Positions 48,078 to 57,585 of a DNA stretch of 64,000 bases are shown in pieces. The DNA is from Antedon mediterranea. Taxonomy: Eukaryota; Echinodermata; Crinoidea; Comatulida; Antedonidae. Every line of letters starts with the position of its first letter. The first letter of the stretch is position 1. A program made the translations under genes and the position numbers. Under the pieces are notes generated by a model, which was given only the letters and a program-made list of their open reading frames with translations, did not search any database and had not been told where the DNA came from. The DNA lies in contig NC_092673.1 in NCBI RefSeq assembly GCF_964355755.1, positions 29,331,001-29,395,000 of the forward strand, read 5' to 3'.

Positions 48078-48173
48078 CCATATTGTTGATAGGGCAGGCC
48101 AAATTATAATATGAATATTGATTGATAAATTAGTTCTCTACACTCTTCTCTTCAGGCTGATAAAGCAACCACC

Positions 48174-48432
48174 ATGGAAGTTGAGAAATCAATAAATAAT
48201 GAAACGGTAATAAATACGACTGATGAATTGAATGCTACAACAGAGGGTGAAAATCCAAAAGAGTTACCAGCAGAACGAAGGACACAAGAAAACATCAAAG
48301 TGGAAAGTATTGATAGAGAAGATTTACAGAGAAAAGCTGGTGAAAAACAAAATACATCAAGAATTATGGTAATCAAGGAGGAACAAAGTGAAGATGAAAG
48401 AAGGGGAAATAATGTTTCCGAGAAGCACAACA
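48174..48432 (+). CDS. TTC16: TTC16 exon 1 (start)
   Basis: The ATG in ACCACCATGG is a strong initiation context and the first ATG after the acceptor TCTCTTCAG at 48153. Encodes MEVEKSINNETVINTTDELN and an acidic, charged stretch with no domain. The donor is ACA|GTGAGC at 48433, phase 1. Confidence 0.85.
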
Positions 48433-48691
48433 GTGAGCACACTTTTTAACATTCTATAACCAGTTGAAAGAAGATAAGATATCCTAAAAATATAAAGAAC
48501 TACAAAAAAAAGATATAAAAATTGTAATAACATTTTACATTATATAAATATAATGCAAGATTTCGATATATACACAAAGGTTCAAAATTCAACGTATGTA
48601 CAATTTTAAAAATACAAACAAATAACGTAACATACAATAAATATAAATCTTATAAATCAATTATTGATAAATTGATTTATTATTATTTCAG

Positions 48692-49008
48692 CAAAAGAGG
48701 ATAGAGAGGTTCAAAAGAATGCGGGAACAGAGAAATCACAATCTAAAAATGTTGACACACCATCAGAAGGTGATAATCGTAGCATAGCGCCACTAAGTCG
48801 TGCTACTACGATTGATAATGAACTCTTTGAGAATGACTGCGATTTCCCAACACCAGATTACGATCAATTTTTGAAGGATGAATCTTTCATTGGCAGTGAG
48901 CCAGACAGAATGGTAGTCGGCAGACAACTTCTGAGCAGAGAAAGTACCAAAAGCGTTACGTTTGCAGCTGATGTCAAGGGAAATAAGAAAGAGGATGTTT
49001 ATCATAAG
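48692..49008 (+). CDS. TTC16: TTC16 exon 2
   Basis: Acceptor TTATTTCAG, phase 1. Encodes a polar N-terminal region with acidic patches (FENDCDFPTPDYDQFLKDES) and ends KGNKKEDVYHK. The donor is AAG|GTGGGT at 49009, phase 0. Confidence 0.88.
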
Positions 49009-49206
49009 GTGGGTTTTGTTGGTGAATAAATAACTGGTAAAGTAAGGTTTGGAAAACACTATATAATTCCAAAACGAAACTAGAACGACACTCCAAGAGT
49101 TTATACCTCCTCCGTAATATTCTCCTGCATACAAATTTTTATTAGTGCTATGAACTAACAATAGCTTCAGTTGACTAATATTAACAATAGAATAGCAACG
49201 CCTAAA

Positions 49207-49472
49207 ACAAACTGGTGAATTTGAAAAGAAATAGTTTTTTTTAAACTACTTGTATCAAAAAACCTGTACATTAAATCTAAATATGTTTTAAAATTACAAA
49301 TCACAAATTATAACTCTTGTCTCTTATACAAAAATGAAGTTGTTTGGACAAGTAGTTCTCGAGAAAATGCAATTTCAGTTTACTTGTTACTTTATTAAGA
49401 CTGCTTTTAACACTAGCAGGTCTGAAAATAATACTAAAAAGTGGTCCAAAATTGGGACCGTGGTCCTGATTG
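49207..49472 (-). repeat. Dispersed repeat, inverted copy of 44205-44490
   Basis: Minus-strand reading reproduces the order GGAGGCAATCAGGACCACGG, CTGCTAGTGTTAAAAG, CTCGAGAACTACTTGTCCA... of copy 1. Lies in TTC16 intron 2 next to MITE copy f. Confidence 0.7.
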
Positions 49473-49475
49473 CCT

Positions 49476-49585
49476 CCAAAATGATGATGTCATGATATCA
49501 CTACCATATTTGGGAATATTACTACCATATTTGAGCAGATCACATTTTTTGTCAAACTAGTTTGATAGTGTAGACAGAGCTTTAT
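49476..49585. mobile_element. MITE, CTGTCTACACTATCAAACT family (copy f, truncated)
   Basis: Lacks the left terminus, which is replaced by the dispersed repeat. The right half TATCACTACCATATTTGGGA ... TTTGATAGTGTAGACAGAGC is intact. Confidence 0.8.
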
Positions 49586-49626
49586 AATATTTTATAATTC
49601 AGTTATTAAACCCTTGTTAATTTTAG

Positions 49627-49817
49627 GCAATGGAAAAGACAGCTGCTGAGTTGTTTAAAACAGCTGTAAGTAATGAGAAAATAATGGAAGCAAAAATGAA
49701 ACAAGATGAACAGATTGGACAAGTGGACACAGAAACATTAGCGACAGATTTTTTTGGCGGTGCTAAGTACAAAAGAGTAGGAATTGATGATGTCGTACGT
49801 CGCAAAGCGGAGGAGCA
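49627..49817 (+). CDS. TTC16: TTC16 exon 3
   Basis: Acceptor TAATTTTAG, phase 0. Encodes AMEKTAAELFKTAVSNEKIM and ATDFFGGAKYKRVGIDDVVR, with a charged helix. The donor is GCA|GTAAGT at 49818, phase 2. Confidence 0.88.
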
Positions 49818-50198
49818 GTAAGTAATCAAATGTTTACATATTTGTTGATTTAAGAAAGGAGCACTGCAACCATAATATCGGTACATGGTCAAGGCAAGTC
49901 TTCTCTGATAAAGGCCAGTGTACACATCTTGTTCATACGTGTTCAAAAAACATTTCTGAAAGAAAATAGGATTTTTATCCTGGTGTTCACCTCAGCTCCT
50001 GTCCTTTATCACTGTCTTGGGCACAATTCTTACAGAAAAAACAAGGCCCTATGTCCCAATTGGATAAAAATGAACTCTAAGTCTAAGTTACAACAAAATT
50101 CTATTTTCAAATCACTTATTTTCAAATGTAATACAAATGTATTGTTATAAAAGTATTGGTACCTACATGTGGGTAATATTTTTATTATTATGTTTCAG

Positions 50199-50534
50199 TT
50201 TTGAGCGAGGGCGCCAACTGTCAGCGATGCGTGAACACAGTAAAGCTATTCTATGCTTTAACAAGGCGTTAAACTTGCAACCAAAGAATGTTGTGTTCTA
50301 CGTGCATCGCGCTGAAGCTTACCTACAACTCTGTGATTTCCAATCGGCCATTTTAAATCAGAAGAGAGTGTGCGTATTAGATCCAGACAATGATAAATAT
50401 TACAGCAAGTTGGCTTTTATGTATTACTTTCAAGGCCAGGTTCTGTTTGATCAGTGCTTGTATACGGAATCATTAGAAGCATTCTCAAAAGCCTCTGAGA
50501 TGAGACCAGAAGTTGTGGCATATCACACAAGAAG
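50199..50534 (+). CDS. TTC16: TTC16 exon 4: first TPRs
   Basis: Acceptor ATGTTTCAG, phase 2. Encodes FERGRQLSAMREHSKAILCF then NKALNLQPKNVVFYVHRAEA and LQLCDFQSAI, two classical TPR helix pairs, then a third starting FQGQVLFDQCLYTESLEAFS. The donor is AAG|GTAGGT at 50535, phase 2. Confidence 0.93.
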
Positions 50535-50573
50535 GTAGGTCTTTCCTCTCCCTTAAATACCAAGATTGTCATG

Positions 50574-50756
50574 TATCTGTCTACGTTATCAAACTAATTT
50601 GAAAAAAAAAATGTGATGTGCCCAAATATGGAAGTGATATGCTTAAATATGGTAGTGATATGCTTAAATAAGGTGGTGATATGACATCATCATGTCCATA
50701 TATAGGCACATCATATTTTTGGTCGCATAAAGTTTGATAGTATAGACAGTGCTTTA
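50574..50756. mobile_element. MITE, CTGTCTACACTATCAAACT family (copy g)
   Basis: Starts TATCTGTCTACGTTATCAAA and ends TTTGATAGTATAGACAGTGC; four ATATGGTAGTGATATGC-type units inside. In TTC16 intron 4. Confidence 0.87.
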
Positions 50757-51155
50757 GATTGGTAGTAACCTGACCATCCAACAAACTCTTAATGTCATCG
50801 GAATCTTTGTTTCTGCTGTTTATGAAATGGAAATAAATTGTTTTCATATTACTACTACTTCTATGGAAAAAAGGGACTATAATAACAATTTGTGGGTGGG
50901 TAGGAGAACAAAATATAGAAGGTCTACCTTAGCATTAATAACCTGGCATGAAAATTTTGGTTAGAATTCTCCTAACTAGGGTGCATTATCTTGATGTGCA
51001 TTGTTTGAATGTTACTGTGTATAGTATACAATTATGTCAGTATGGAAACACATCTTAACTTAGCTCCCTGACGCAAAGATAGTTGACAGTATTTTTACAC
51101 CTATCGTCGGTGTTTCTCTACAATGTATATAAACATAGATTTCAAATATAAAATG

Positions 51156-51298
51156 TTAAGCTCTGTCTACACTATAAAATTATTTTGACAAAAAAGTGAT
51201 ATACCCAAATATGTCCCTGATATGCCTATACTTGGTAGTGATTTGACACATCACATTTTTTTGTAACATAAAGTTTGATAGTGTAGACAGACCTTTAA
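51156..51298. mobile_element. MITE, CTGTCTACACTATCAAACT family (copy h)
   Basis: TTAA at 51156-51159 then GCTCTGTCTACACTATAAAA; ends TTTGATAGTGTAGACAGACC with TTAA at 51295-51298. One of the two copies with matching TTAA at both edges. Confidence 0.88.
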
Positions 51299-51328
51299 CA
51301 ATATATTTTATTTGATTGTTTGGTATAG

Positions 51329-51458
51329 TGTTGCTTGTTTGTCAGCGCTTCAGAGGCATGGTGAATGTTTAGCTCTCGTTAACAAAAGACTGGAAGTTGA
51401 ACATGATAACCCAGACCTGTACATAATGCGAGCAAGGCTGCATCACCTCTTTAGAAAT
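51329..51458 (+). CDS. TTC16: TTC16 exon 5: TPR
   Basis: Acceptor TTGGTATAG, phase 2. Encodes SVACLSALQRHGECLALVNK then RLEVEHDNPDLYIMRARLHH and LFRN. The donor is AAT|GTAAGT at 51459, phase 0. Confidence 0.92.
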
Positions 51459-51845
51459 GTAAGTTTTCTCTACTGTAAAGGTACACTTAAAAAATCTACC
51501 AAATTAATACAGTACTACCTTTTAGGAAGCATAACCATTTTCTAGGTTTGTTACTCGATTATTTGATGGTATTTCACTCAAGTCTAGTATGAGCAAGTGA
51601 AGTTGTGGCTTAGTGGTTGTGAAGTCCTGTCATGTCAGGATTTTCTCTAATGACAATTTACAACTCCACTCCTAAATACTTATAATAAGACTTTGGGTAT
51701 GTAGAGCATCTTGTGTATATGTAGTTAACTTGATAGCCACCATTAATTAATTCGCTTATGGTTATATTGTAGCACATATTAACATGAACGTTACAGTGCA
51801 ATTGCGTGAATAACACAAACTATGTACGTGTTCTTTTTTCTACAG

Positions 51846-52060
51846 ACAACTCTTTGTTACTACGATTTAAAAGACGCCCTCAGTCTTGACCCGAATCAGG
51901 AAGAAGCAAAGACATTAATGAAGCAACTTGAAGAAAAAGCGGACGAGTATCGTAGCAACTGCATTCAACAACAACTTCAGGGAAGGTTTAAGGATGCGTT
52001 ACAGAAGATTACTAACGCTATTGACTACAATCCTACCGTACCCGAATATCATATACTAAG
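51846..52060 (+). CDS. TTC16: TTC16 exon 6: TPR
   Basis: Acceptor TTTCTACAG, phase 0. Encodes TTLCYYDLKDALSLDPNQEE, a charged linker helix, and a TPR with QGRFKDALQKITNAIDYNPT. The donor is AAG|GTAGGT at 52061, phase 2. Confidence 0.92.
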
Positions 52061-52408
52061 GTAGGTCATTAAAGAAACAGTAGAGGTGATTATATACAAG
52101 TATATAGTAACTTAAATCATACTAAATATTTCGTGGATGTGTTCTTTCCGGAGTTGGTAAAATTCTTAGTTAAAAATGTCTTTTTCAATCAATAAGAAAA
52201 TTAATTAGAATATATCATTTAACCTAATAATCAATATTATATAACACCCAATTAAATTCATGTAATTTGATTGGACAATTGTGTAGTATGTGTAGTATAG
52301 TATGCATTATTTAATGATCGTTAATCAATGTACCTTCACACTCTACTAAACAGAATAAATTAGTAAAATAATAAATATTGCAATATTTATTAATTTGTGA
52401 ATTCACAG

Positions 52409-52656
52409 GGGTGCACTCCATCGCAAGCTTCACGACTTTAACGCCTCGATCGATGATTACTTGTTAGCCATGGATAAATCGGGTCACGATGAACAAGATG
52501 CGATTTATATGGATGCACAGCGCCAACTTCTGTTGACCTATAACGACTTCTCAGTTGAATGTTTTGTGCGGGGTCATTACAACGAAGCCGTGGTGCTGCT
52601 GAACAAAGCGATTAAGGGTGAAAAAAGAGAGAAAGGTCTTTATATTAACAGAGGAG
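52409..52656 (+). CDS. TTC16: TTC16 exon 7: TPR
   Basis: Acceptor AATTCACAG, phase 2. Encodes GALHRKLHDFNASIDDYLLA, then AQRQLLLTYNDFSVECFVRG and EAVVLLNKAI...EKGLYINRG. The QRQLLLTYNDF block is a strong TTC16 landmark. The donor is GAG|GTAAGG at 52657, phase 1. Confidence 0.93.
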
Positions 52657-52734
52657 GTAAGGAGACATTTTATTTTATTACGATTAAATCTGTAACCTCT
52701 TGACTGAAATAAATTATTATATTAAATGGTTTTA

Positions 52735-52805
52735 CTACAGTAGAACTCCTGCTTTTGACACTTCTATTAAGGCGACACTTTTTTGGGTCCTGATGCTACC
52801 TCCTT
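52735..52805 (+). repeat. Short dispersed repeat resembling ACAGTAGAACTCC family
   Basis: ACAGTAGAACTCCTGCTTTT ... GGGTCCTGATGCTACC, with a related inverted piece near 53425-53455 (GGCCTTGAAGGTGTCCCCTT). Small old MITE fragments in TTC16 introns 7 and 8. Confidence 0.4.
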
Positions 52806-52853
52806 AAAAAACACTTAAATCCATGGTGCTTTTTCTGTTGGTCCGTTTTATAG

Positions 52854-53098
52854 ATTGTTTCTTCCGACTGGGCGAGTTAAACTTCTCGCTCGCTGATTAT
52901 CATCAAGCCCTCGAGTTAGACAACCTAGATTGCAACATACACTCGAGGATAGCTCGAGTGCATTTTGAGTTTGGACTACTTGACTACGAAGAGCACAATT
53001 TGCAGGAGTCTGAGGCCAGGTTTACTCTAGCAATGCAGCACAGCCCTAAGGTTGGCAGTTACTATGTGTACAGAGCTAAAGTTCGCTTTACAATGGAG
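52854..53098 (+). CDS. TTC16: TTC16 exon 8: TPR
   Basis: Acceptor CGTTTTATAG, phase 1. Encodes DCFFRLGELNFSLADYHQAL then ELDNLDCNIHSRIARVHFEF and SEARFTLAMQHSPKVGSYYV, YRAKVRFTME. The donor is GAG|GTATGC at 53099, phase 0. Confidence 0.93.
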
Positions 53099-53593
53099 GT
53101 ATGCAAATAGATTTACGTTTTTAACATAATAGTATAGAAATTCTATGTAGAATTCTCTCCTTTGGGACACTAATAATAATTAATTAAGGTTTTACGTTTT
53201 TATATTGTGTTTTACTTTTAAATTGTATTGTATGTTTCTAAGCTCAGGAAAACAAATTTCATTTATGTAATATTATGTGAATTTATAATATAATGTGAAA
53301 ATATAAATTGAATCTTGATTCTCCTATTTAAATTAAATTAAAACAACTTCCAGTGGTATTTTGTTTTGGCTATGGCAGACTCACAAAGGCAATATTAATC
53401 ATATCAAGGAGCACTTTTTTTAGGCCTTGAAGGTGTCCCCTTAATAAGACTAAGAGTTAAGATAATTCATTCATATTTTAAGACTATGATATGTGTATCT
53501 CAGATTTGTTTCCAAAGTATATTCTATAAAAAAAAAACCTCAATATAGAATATTTTGTTTTATTTAAAAATAAATATTATTTTTCATTTTTAG

Positions 53594-53796
53594 AACCAGG
53601 CAGGATCTCGCCAGGACTTGTTAGTAGCATTACACCTTGACCCAGGCCACCAGGATATTTTAGCTCTTCTTCCCAGATTGTTTCCAGGAAAGAATGTTTC
53701 CGACATAATAAAAAGTAAAGCAGCTCGCAATGCAAAACAAACGTTAGACAACGCTATGATCACAGCCGCACCAGTCAGGCTGCCAGCCATTCACTC
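53594..53796 (+). CDS. TTC16: TTC16 exon 9: last TPR and LFPG motif
   Basis: Acceptor CATTTTTAG, phase 0. Encodes NQAGSRQDLLVALHLDPGHQ then DILALLPRLFPGKNVSDIIK and a basic helix. The LFPG motif is conserved in TTC16. The donor is CTC|GTAAGT at 53797, phase 2. Confidence 0.92.
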
Positions 53797-54167
53797 GTAA
53801 GTTGTATTGGTTTATTTCTATTGATTTTATCAACTTCAGAAATATCTTCCCAATCAACATAACACAAATCAAAGAAAAACATAAAATGAAAAATAGGTCA
53901 CACTAAAGTAGTATTTTCTCGCCTTGAGAACCTAAACATGTGCGGCACAGTGCACTCTTCAATTTCATTATGAATATTTATAACAATTAATCTAAATTCG
54001 TAAATGTATTTGCGAACATACTCATAAAACGAGTGTTCTCCTCGTTGCAAACATATGGCTACAATATTGTTTATCCATCCTGTTTCTTGCATATGAAATT
54101 TTATAAGCCTCAGCTCAGCTGCATTCATGAATCTAAATTCTAAATTATTATGTGGTTATTTTGACAG

Positions 54168-54291
54168 TGCTACTGTGGCAAGTGAGGAGTGTAGTGGTAA
54201 TAGCCTTGTAAATTCATCCACACCACAAACGGTAAAACTCTGCATGGAGGAAATTGAATTTAACAGAATAGCCGCCCACAATAAAAAGAGG
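54168..54291 (+). CDS. TTC16: TTC16 exon 10
   Basis: Acceptor ATTTTGACAG, phase 2. Encodes SATVASEECSGNSLVNSSTP and KLCMEEIEFNRIAAHNKKR. The donor is AGG|GTGAGA at 54292, phase 0. No domain recognised; joined by phase to its neighbours. Confidence 0.82.
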
Positions 54292-55165
54292 GTGAGAACG
54301 CAATCCATTAATAATATCTATGTTGTTCATTAAAAACAATATATTAAATTTGTTGTGTGTTGTGTTTCTTTGTTTTGTCTAGGAAAACCTTTTTCTGACA
54401 TGTGTTTATCTGTTTATCTTCTTAGTTTTGACAATTTACTTACTCTAGCTGGTTTAGCACTTTTATCATTTTCATATTATAATCGTGATTTAAATTATTT
54501 ATAATATGCAGATTTTTTAGTCTGACTTTCATCTTTATTCATTGTACACTTATTTTTTCTTTGTCATTTGTAATAAATCCTCATTATTTATTGCGTTTTG
54601 TCCGAGCAGGCCTGTAGAATCAACTTTTTACCTGGAGTGCCCTTTTCAAACTAGAGACAGTGGCTGTATTCACCAATCACACTTAAGTGAGATATTTCCC
54701 TTAAACATTAAGTATTTCAGTTAACTCAATAAATATTTAAGTATTTCCCTTAAATTGTATTCACTTAGATAGAGTTAGTGTTTCCCTTAGCCTAAGTGTG
54801 AATGTGGCCACAAGAGAGGAAGTGATTGTAACTTACTAGCATAGTTCATGTTGATTTTTACCTTTATTGTGGAAAGAGCGAAATCCCTGTAAAAATCCTG
54901 ACTTTGGGCTTGTTTAATTCACTATTAAAATTGGTGAAATTGTATTTTTTGTATGTGCATGACCCCAGAGAAGAACAACAACTCTGTGGTTAGATAAAGT
55001 TGAATTTAGATTTTATAGCTAGAAAATTGATTTCAATCAATCATAAATCTTAAGATAACAACATTTAGAGGCTGCATATTCAAGATTCAATAAAATGACA
55101 CCTTATTTATTACACATGAAATACACAGCGCAATACAATGAAAGCTGTTGAAGCAACATTGGCTT

Positions 55166-55337
55166 ACGCTCTGTCTACACTATCAAAACAGTGTGATGTG
55201 CCCAAATATGGTAGTGATATACCCAAATATGGTAGTGATATAGCCAAATATGTTAGTGATATGACATCATCATGTCCATATATGGACACATCACATTTTT
55301 TGTCACATAAAGTTTGATAGTGTAGACAGAGCTTTAT
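55166..55337. mobile_element. MITE, CTGTCTACACTATCAAACT family (copy i)
   Basis: Starts TACGCTCTGTCTACACTATC, has three successive CCAAATATGGTAGTGATAT units and the ATGACATCATCATGTCC core, and ends TTTGATAGTGTAGACAGAGC. Confidence 0.9.
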
Positions 55338-55904
55338 AATAACAGAATTATGCAAACAGACATCAAACATCTATCTATTTATTATTCAGTGACCTTTTAT
55401 AATACTTGAATTCTTTTTTTTTGATATTGCATATATTTCAATTTTTAAAACAATGAACCATATGTATTGCAGATACAGTATCTTATTTTTGAATAAAATG
55501 TTAGTAAAAATTATAAGTAGATAATAGAATTTATGGTTTACTTAAAATCTTTTTTAGCTTTTTTTTTATGTTCATATTTTTATTATGCATATATGTTGTA
55601 TGTACAGCGGTTAGAGGTTAGTAGGTGCCTTACAAATCCAAAATAATATTATTGTTTATGAGGTTATTTTAATTTATGTATAATAATGTAACTAAAGTTG
55701 TATAGAACATAGACGGATTAAATTGGAATGGTCGGACCAGCTACCATGACCAAAACCGAAATATAGAAAATTACAATTCACAAATTAAGACAGTTTACCA
55801 TTTTAGGCCAAATTGCAAAATTCTGTAGAATACTGCAGGTATGTGCATGCTTAACATGCACTTTTATAATTGCATGTTAAGTGTTAAATTATCCATCTAT
55901 ATTC

Positions 55905-56395
55905 AGATGTTATTTCTCCATATTTAGAAATTATCCCTCCATATTTAGAAATTATCCTTCCATATTTAGAAATGATCCCTCTATTTTTTGAAATTATTTC
56001 TCCATATTTAGACGTTATCCCTCCATATTTAGAAATTATCCATTCAATATTTAGAAATTATTCAATCAAATTTAGACATTATTTCTCCATATTTAGAAAT
56101 TATCCCTCCATATTTAGAAATTATCCCTCCATATTTAGAAATTATCCCTCCATATTTAGAAATTAGTCATTCATATTTAGTAATTATTTCTCCATATTTA
56201 GAAATTATCCCTCCATATTTAGAAATTATCCCTCCATATTTAGAAATTATTTCTCCATATTTAGAAATTATCCCTCCATATTTAGAAATTATCCCTCCAT
56301 ATTTAGAAATTATCCCTCCATATTTAGAAATTATTCATTCATATTTAGTAATTATTTCTCCATATTTAGAAATTCTCCCTCCATATTTAGAAACT
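55905..56395 (+). repeat. 21-bp tandem repeat, about 23 copies
   Basis: Unit close to CCATATTTAGAAATTATCCCT. Diverged units (TTCATATTTAGTAATTATTTC) recur at intervals, giving a longer higher-order pattern in the second half. It ends 50 bp before the last TTC16 exon. The 7-codon periodicity makes a spurious open frame. Confidence 0.95.
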
Positions 56396-56449
56396 AATAC
56401 AGATTACTCAGACAAATAAATACATTAATTTATCTTAATCCATTTGCAG

Positions 56450-56644
56450 GTTTCTAACAACGTCAAAAAACTTTTACAAGATCGACAAAGTCTTTGTTAC
56501 ACAGGTTCAAAATTGACTGTGCAACCGGCAGCACAACATGTAGAGATGAGAGGGGGCCACTGGAAGCAGGATACAAGTACAAGTATTACAGGCTGGAGGA
56601 ACTATTCACATCATAGTGTCAGTATTAGGGATGTACCAACATGA
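56450..56644 (+). CDS. TTC16: TTC16 exon 11 (stop)
   Basis: Acceptor CCATTTGCAG, phase 0. Encodes VSNNVKKLLQDRQSLCYTGS and a Thr/Ser/His-rich tail ending VSIRDVPT, with TGA at 56642. The last codons and the stop are made of minisatellite sequence (GGATGTACCAACATGA), so the C-terminus may be a secondary, repeat-derived end. A downstream exon cannot be excluded. Confidence 0.78.
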   Translation, partial: VSNNVKKLLQDRQSLCYTGSKLTVQPAAQHVEMRGGHWKQDTSTSITGWRNYSHHSVSIRDVPT

Positions 56645-57035
56645 TGCGGCTAGGAATGTACCGACATGATACGCGCCATGACGTGGCTAGGGATGTACCG
56701 ACATGATACGGGCCATGATGCGGTTAGGGATGTACCGACATGATACGCACCATGATGCGGCTAGGAATGTACCGCGCCATGGTGCGGCTAGGGATGTACC
56801 GACATGATACAGGCCATGATACGGCTAGGGATGTACCGACATGATACGGGCCACAATTCGGTTAGGGATGTACCGACATGATCGAGCCATAATGCGGCTA
56901 GGAATGTACCGACATGATACGCGCTATGGTGCAGCTAGGGATGTACCGACATGATACAGGCCATGATACGGCTAGGGATGTACCGACATGATACAGGCCA
57001 CGATTCGGTTAAGGATGTACCGACATGATAAAGGC
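56620..57035 (+). repeat. About 37-bp minisatellite overlapping TTC16 stop codon
   Basis: About eleven units close to TAGGGATGTACCGACATGAT followed by ACGGGCCATGATGCGGC. Units recur in a higher-order order (CGCGCCATGGTGCGG, then ACAGGCCATGATACGG, then CCACGATTCGG variants, repeated twice). GC-rich against its flanks. Confidence 0.93.
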
Positions 57036-57045
57036 CAGGGTAGCT

Positions 57046-57195
57046 ACCTACTCGTCTCAAAAGATGTACTAGGTTCTTTAACGTGCACATGAACCAGATG
57101 TGTACACTGGACCTACGGTTTATAGTCCTTATCTGGGAAGACTCGTTCTACCACCAGAACCATGGAGTGAGTGAGCCTCGAACCCTTGCCGATGT
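57046..57195 (-). mobile_element. tRNA-derived SINE, truncated copy
   Basis: Matches positions about 5565-5712 of the SINE at 5405-5766 in the same orientation, including the B box (minus strand GGGTTCGAGGCTCAC). The A box and 3' tail are missing. Directly follows the minisatellite. Confidence 0.85.
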
Positions 57196-57242
57196 TAATA
57201 TGGCAAGGTACTAGGGTCCTCTAGCTCTTCTCGGTTTGAAAA

Positions 57243-57585
57243 ATCTTGCAAACTCTGTCTACATATGTGATATGCCCATATATGGACATATCACTACCAT
57301 ATATGCGCACATCACATATTTTTGTCACATAGAGTTTGACATAACTGAGAACACCTGTGAGTTATGTACTGGCTGGTCTATGCACCTTAAATTGCTGGTA
57401 AACGGAAGCAGCGATGTGGGTTTGATTGGTCTTGTTTAATTTTTCGGTTTTTGTCAAATTTATCAATTGTATTTAGGTTTAAGGTTTATATGTTTCATGG
57501 TTTTTCACAAGCGCCTTGAGCACTTTAGTGGATATGTGCGCTGTATAAATCTTATTATTATTATTATAGTGTAGACAGAGCTCTA
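57243..57585. mobile_element. MITE (copy j) split by a retroelement 3' end
   Basis: MITE left part 57243-57342 (ACTCTGTCTACATATGTGAT ... CACATAGAGTTTGA) and right part about 57568-57585 (TAGTGTAGACAGAGCTC). The intervening 225 bp end in GCGCCTTGAGCACTTTAGTG, then GATATGTGCGCTGTATAAAT and (TTA)n. That is a CR1/L2-type LINE or SINE 3' tail inserted into the MITE. Confidence 0.8.

Larger units (their letters stand above)
44802..48153 (+). other. Intergenic block between C11orf98-like gene and TTC16
   Basis: No coding exon seen. Positions 44802-45200 hold the 3' flank. 45219-45262 has an inverted GGCGCTCTCTAT/ATAGAGGGCGC pair. 45410-45990 is an AGGCCTA-rich island. 46081-47105 and 47700-48077 carry the foldback family. 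Positions 47106-47700 are moderately CpG-containing and could hold a promoter or non-coding first exon of TTC16 (a CAGTTTAAG|GTAAAC donor-like site is near 47427), but this is not supported by more than position. Confidence 0.7.
54292..56449 (+). other. TTC16 intron 10
   Basis: 2.2 kb. Positions 54300-55160 are unique AT-rich sequence with a TTAAGTGAGATATTTCCCTT / AAGTATTTCCCTTAAAT short repeat near 54680-54790. Then come MITE copy i, unremarkable AT-rich DNA (55340-55900) and a 21-bp satellite (55905-56395). Confidence 0.8.
48154..56644 (+). other. TTC16: TTC16 tetratricopeptide-repeat protein gene
   Basis: Eleven coding exons with continuous phases give an 820-residue protein (human TTC16 is of similar length, 873 as I recall it). 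Residues 1 to about 255 are an acidic/polar, probably disordered N-terminus. Residues about 256-700 are a chain of TPR helices, with landmarks AEAYLQLCDFQSAI, YIMRARLHHLF, AQRQLLLTYNDFSVE, GLYINRGDCFFRLGELNFSL and YYVYRAKVRF. Block order and wording fit vertebrate TTC16. The C-terminus is low complexity and ends RDVPT in a minisatellite. TPRs bind partner proteins; the specific partner is unknown. An acceptor at 48153 implies a 5' non-coding exon. Confidence 0.9.

Noticed and set aside
55905-57035. CRISPR array in the regularly repeated DNA
   Set aside because: Units are contiguous, with no unique spacers and no cas genes, in an intron-containing animal locus.
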